From Paracoccaceae bacterium (GTDB taxonomy: Bacteria; Pseudomonadota; Alphaproteobacteria; Rhodobacterales; Rhodobacteraceae), in NCBI GenBank assembly GCA_003500165.1, contig DNSZ01000095.1:1-7225 (forward strand): DNA of 7,225 bases, written 5' to 3'. A program made the position numbers and the translations under genes. The notes beneath the pieces were generated by a model that made no database searches, was not told where the DNA came from, and worked only from the letters and a program-made list of their open reading frames with translations. Below, piece after piece: positions 5,688 to 7,225 of the stretch (position 1 is the first letter of the stretch; each line of letters begins with the position of its first letter).

Positions 5688-7034
5688 TCATGTGGCAAGG
5701 AGCGACACCGAAGCGTCAACAACCCTAGATAGTTGTGTGGCGGAATTGCAGCAAACTGCGAGGTCGCCATAGGGATTTTCCGGGTCCAGCATCCGGTCGG
5801 CCAGAACCGGCAGCGCCCGACGCCGGCCGGCTGCCGAGTAATAGCTGCCCGAAATCTGCGACGTTGCCAAGAGAAAGCGCCGATAGTCGGCATAGGCGGC
5901 CAGGTCGGGCGGTCGCGGATCGGCAAAGAAGTCTGCCAAAGGCTGGTCGGAAACGAGTTCCCGCTTGCCATAGACCGCCTGGCCCAGTGCGCGCACCGGC
6001 AGGCCGCGCCACAGCGCCTGCTGCGCGGCGGTGGAGTTGACCGTGACGACACTGCGCGCGACATCGAGCAGCGGCCCAAGCTTGCCGCCCGGCAGGAAAT
6101 GCGCCCGCCCGGCGAGGCCCCGCATGGCCGCGCCTTGCCGCAGATGCCGGCGCAGATCCGCCCGCCCGTCATCGAGCGGGTGCGCCTTCACGACGATATG
6201 GTGATGGGTCGGCGCGCCCCGGGCAAAGGCGGCGAGGCAGATGTCGATCACCTGCTCCATGGCCGAAAACCGGCTGTGGTTGCGGACCGAAGAATCGTGC
6301 GCCAGCTGCAACAGCACCAGGTGATAGGCAAAGCCGCCGCGCAGCACCCGACGGGTCGCCACATGGCGGCGGGTCGCATGGGCGGGCAGCGCGACGAGCC
6401 GGCGAAAATAGGCCCGAAACTCCTGCCCGACGGTCAGGTCGCGATGCGGCCGAAAACCGGGATAGCCGGCATTCAGCGCCAGAACGGGAAAATGATAGAG
6501 CGCTCCGTAAAGCACATGCGCCCGCAGATCGCCCCAGCGCGCGGGCGCGGCGGGCAGCGCACCGCCGGCCGCGCCAAGCGCCGCGCGCATCGCGTCGATG
6601 CCCATGCCCATCAGCGGCGAGTTGCCATTCGCCCCGCCCCGTTCATAGGTCACCCAATAGGGCCGCAGATAGCCTTCCTCGAACACATGCAGGGTCAGGC
6701 CAAGCCGGCGCGCCGTCGCAGCGGCCGCCGCATGCACCGGCCGCGCATCGCCGTAAAGCGCGATATCGGTGATGCCGTGTTCGGCGATCAGCGCATCGAG
6801 CCGCGCCGGCCATGCCTCGGGTGGATCGCGAAAGCCGATATAGCCGGCGCGGTCGGGCCAGAACAGCGCGTCGCCGGCATTGAAGCCGACGCGGCGGACC
6901 TCGGCGCCGGAACGGCGCAACAGGCGCCCCAGTTGCGCGAAAAACGGCCCATGCGGCCCCTGCAGGAACAGGAACCGCCGACCCGCGCCGGCGAACCGCG
7001 ATACCGCCTGCCAGGGATGCCTGCCGTCCTTCAC
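5688..7034 (-). CDS. kpsS: KpsS-like initiating beta-Kdo glycosyltransferase (capsule lipid primer)
   Basis: A 448-residue protein of the KpsS capsule family. KpsS transfers the first beta-Kdo from CMP-Kdo to lyso-phosphatidylglycerol at the inner membrane, making the primer that KpsC extends. Visible motifs are FLFLQGPHGPFF (21-32), GFNAGDALFWP (50-60), FEEGYLRPYWVTYERGG (118-134), LLQLAHDSSVRNHS (241-254), VKAHPLDDG (282-290) and NSTAAQQALWRGLPV (333-347). The KAHP and NSTAAQQAL segments correspond to the KPHP and LLGFEAL segments in KpsC, as expected for related folds. The start is a GTG at 7034 with AGAAGG 5 bases upstream; it leaves about 18 residues before the first conserved strand. 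The last 23 or so residues (426-448, with a CC pair) come from DNA of lower G+C than the rest of the gene and are the least family-like part. The gene is first of the minus-strand set and faces ribE across 95 bases, so the operon promoter probably lies there. Confidence 0.9.
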   Translation of the reverse strand: MKDGRHPWQAVSRFAGAGRRFLFLQGPHGPFFAQLGRLLRRSGAEVRRVGFNAGDALFWPDRAGYIGFRDPPEAWPARLDALIAEHGITDIALYGDARPVHAAAAATARRLGLTLHVFEEGYLRPYWVTYERGGANGNSPLMGMGIDAMRAALGAAGGALPAAPARWGDLRAHVLYGALYHFPVLALNAGYPGFRPHRDLTVGQEFRAYFRRLVALPAHATRRHVATRRVLRGGFAYHLVLLQLAHDSSVRNHSRFSAMEQVIDICLAAFARGAPTHHHIVVKAHPLDDGRADLRRHLRQGAAMRGLAGRAHFLPGGKLGPLLDVARSVVTVNSTAAQQALWRGLPVRALGQAVYGKRELVSDQPLADFFADPRPPDLAAYADYRRFLLATSQISGSYYSAAGRRRALPVLADRMLDPENPYGDLAVCCNSATQLSRVVDASVSLLAT

Positions 7035-7129
7035 CGGCGCCTTCTGCCATGGCCGGCGCGCGCTGTCACCTGTTCGCGCTTGCCCCGGACGGCATGGCGG
7101 GCTAGGTGCCGCCGCCGGAAGGGAGCATC
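7035..7129. promoter_or_regulatory. Divergent intergenic region between kpsS and ribE
   Basis: These 95 bases separate two divergent genes and would have to carry the kpsS promoter, and the ribE promoter too if ribE leads its own operon. I find no clear -35/-10 pair on either strand. The region is too short and lacks the recognisable core of an FMN (RFN) riboswitch. It holds an ATG-to-TAG reading frame of 18 codons at 7049-7105. Confidence 0.3.
7117..7125 (+). promoter_or_regulatory. Ribosome binding site of ribE
   Basis: The purine-rich GGAAGGGAG ends 4 bases before the ATG at 7130 and fixes that start codon. Confidence 0.6.
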
Positions 7130-7225
7130 ATGTTCACAGGCATCGTTACCGCGGTCGGAACCGTCCGGCGGCTCGACCGGGCGGGCGATCTGCGCGCCGA
7201 GATCGGCTGCGACCGGGCGATGGAT
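7130..7225 (+). CDS. ribE: Riboflavin synthase alpha subunit, N-terminal fragment
   Basis: Only the first 32 codons are in the window; the gene runs off the right edge. The protein begins MFTGIVTAVGTVRRL, the highly conserved N-terminus of riboflavin synthase. This enzyme is a trimer of two-domain subunits that dismutates two 6,7-dimethyl-8-ribityllumazine molecules into riboflavin and a pyrimidinedione in the cytoplasm. The MFTGIV segment forms the first strand of the N-terminal lumazine-binding barrel, and both barrels together make the active site. The start is supported by a strong ribosome site. In Rhodobacterales ribE commonly sits with ribBA and ribH, which would be expected to the right. 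The gene has no functional link to the capsule genes on its other side. Confidence 0.93.
   Translation, partial: MFTGIVTAVGTVRRLDRAGDLRAEIGCDRAMD

Noticed and set aside
5714..5719. TTGACG on the minus strand as a -35 box for an internal OPX promoter
   Set aside because: It lies inside the kpsS coding sequence, and no -10-like hexamer occurs 16-19 bases downstream.
6643..7050. A 135-codon minus-strand frame with an ATG at 7050, upstream of the kpsS start
   Set aside because: It is out of frame with kpsS and ends inside it. The kpsS frame carries the family motifs, and its GTG has a suitable AGAAGG.
7035..7129. An FMN (RFN) riboswitch upstream of ribE
   Set aside because: The gap is only 95 bases and I cannot recognise the conserved RFN stems or core sequences in it.

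Overview
The window looks like chromosomal DNA of a high-GC alphaproteobacterium, most likely Rhodobacterales (a Paracoccus/Rhodobacter-type organism). This is inferred from G+C of roughly 70%, codon use dominated by G/C third positions, and protein sequences typical of that group. The taxon was read by eye and not tested by a search.

Layout, left to right. (1) Plus strand, 1-1521: the 3' end of a class III (SpuC-type) aminotransferase, overlapped by a complete PuuB-like FAD-dependent amine oxidoreductase. This pair fits putrescine or polyamine catabolism. (2) A 69-base convergent gap at 1522-1590 holds two overlapping, mutually exclusive hairpins. (3) Minus strand, 7034 down to 1591: four genes in one direction. 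In transcription order they are kpsS (initiating beta-Kdo transferase), a Wza/KpsD-like outer-membrane polysaccharide export lipoprotein, kpsC (dual-module beta-Kdo transferase) and radC (JAMM-domain protein linked to DNA repair or uptake). Spacing is tight: 83 bases, an 11-base overlap, then 35 bases. (4) A 95-base divergent intergenic region, then on the plus strand the first 32 codons of ribE (riboflavin synthase alpha subunit), which runs off the right edge.

How the genes work together. KpsS places the first beta-Kdo on lyso-phosphatidylglycerol and KpsC extends it into the poly-Kdo linker of ABC-transporter-dependent (group 2) capsules. The OPX lipoprotein is the outer-membrane exit. The inner-membrane ABC transporter (KpsM/KpsT), the KpsE-type periplasmic protein, CMP-Kdo supply genes (KpsF/KpsU) and serotype-specific genes are not in the window, so they must lie elsewhere if this is a working capsule system.

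The most notable non-coding signal is in the 35-base kpsC-radC gap. I find only two TTAA tetramers in the window by eye, and they are exactly 7 bases apart (2389-2403). This matches the TTAA-N7-TTAA recognition sequence of the alphaproteobacterial regulator CtrA. It sits just upstream of radC, a gene that belongs to competence regulons in some bacteria, and downstream of capsule genes; capsule is the receptor for gene transfer agent particles in Rhodobacter capsulatus. The regulatory link is inference. I see no mobile element, CRISPR array, tRNA or rRNA, and no clear novel multi-gene system.
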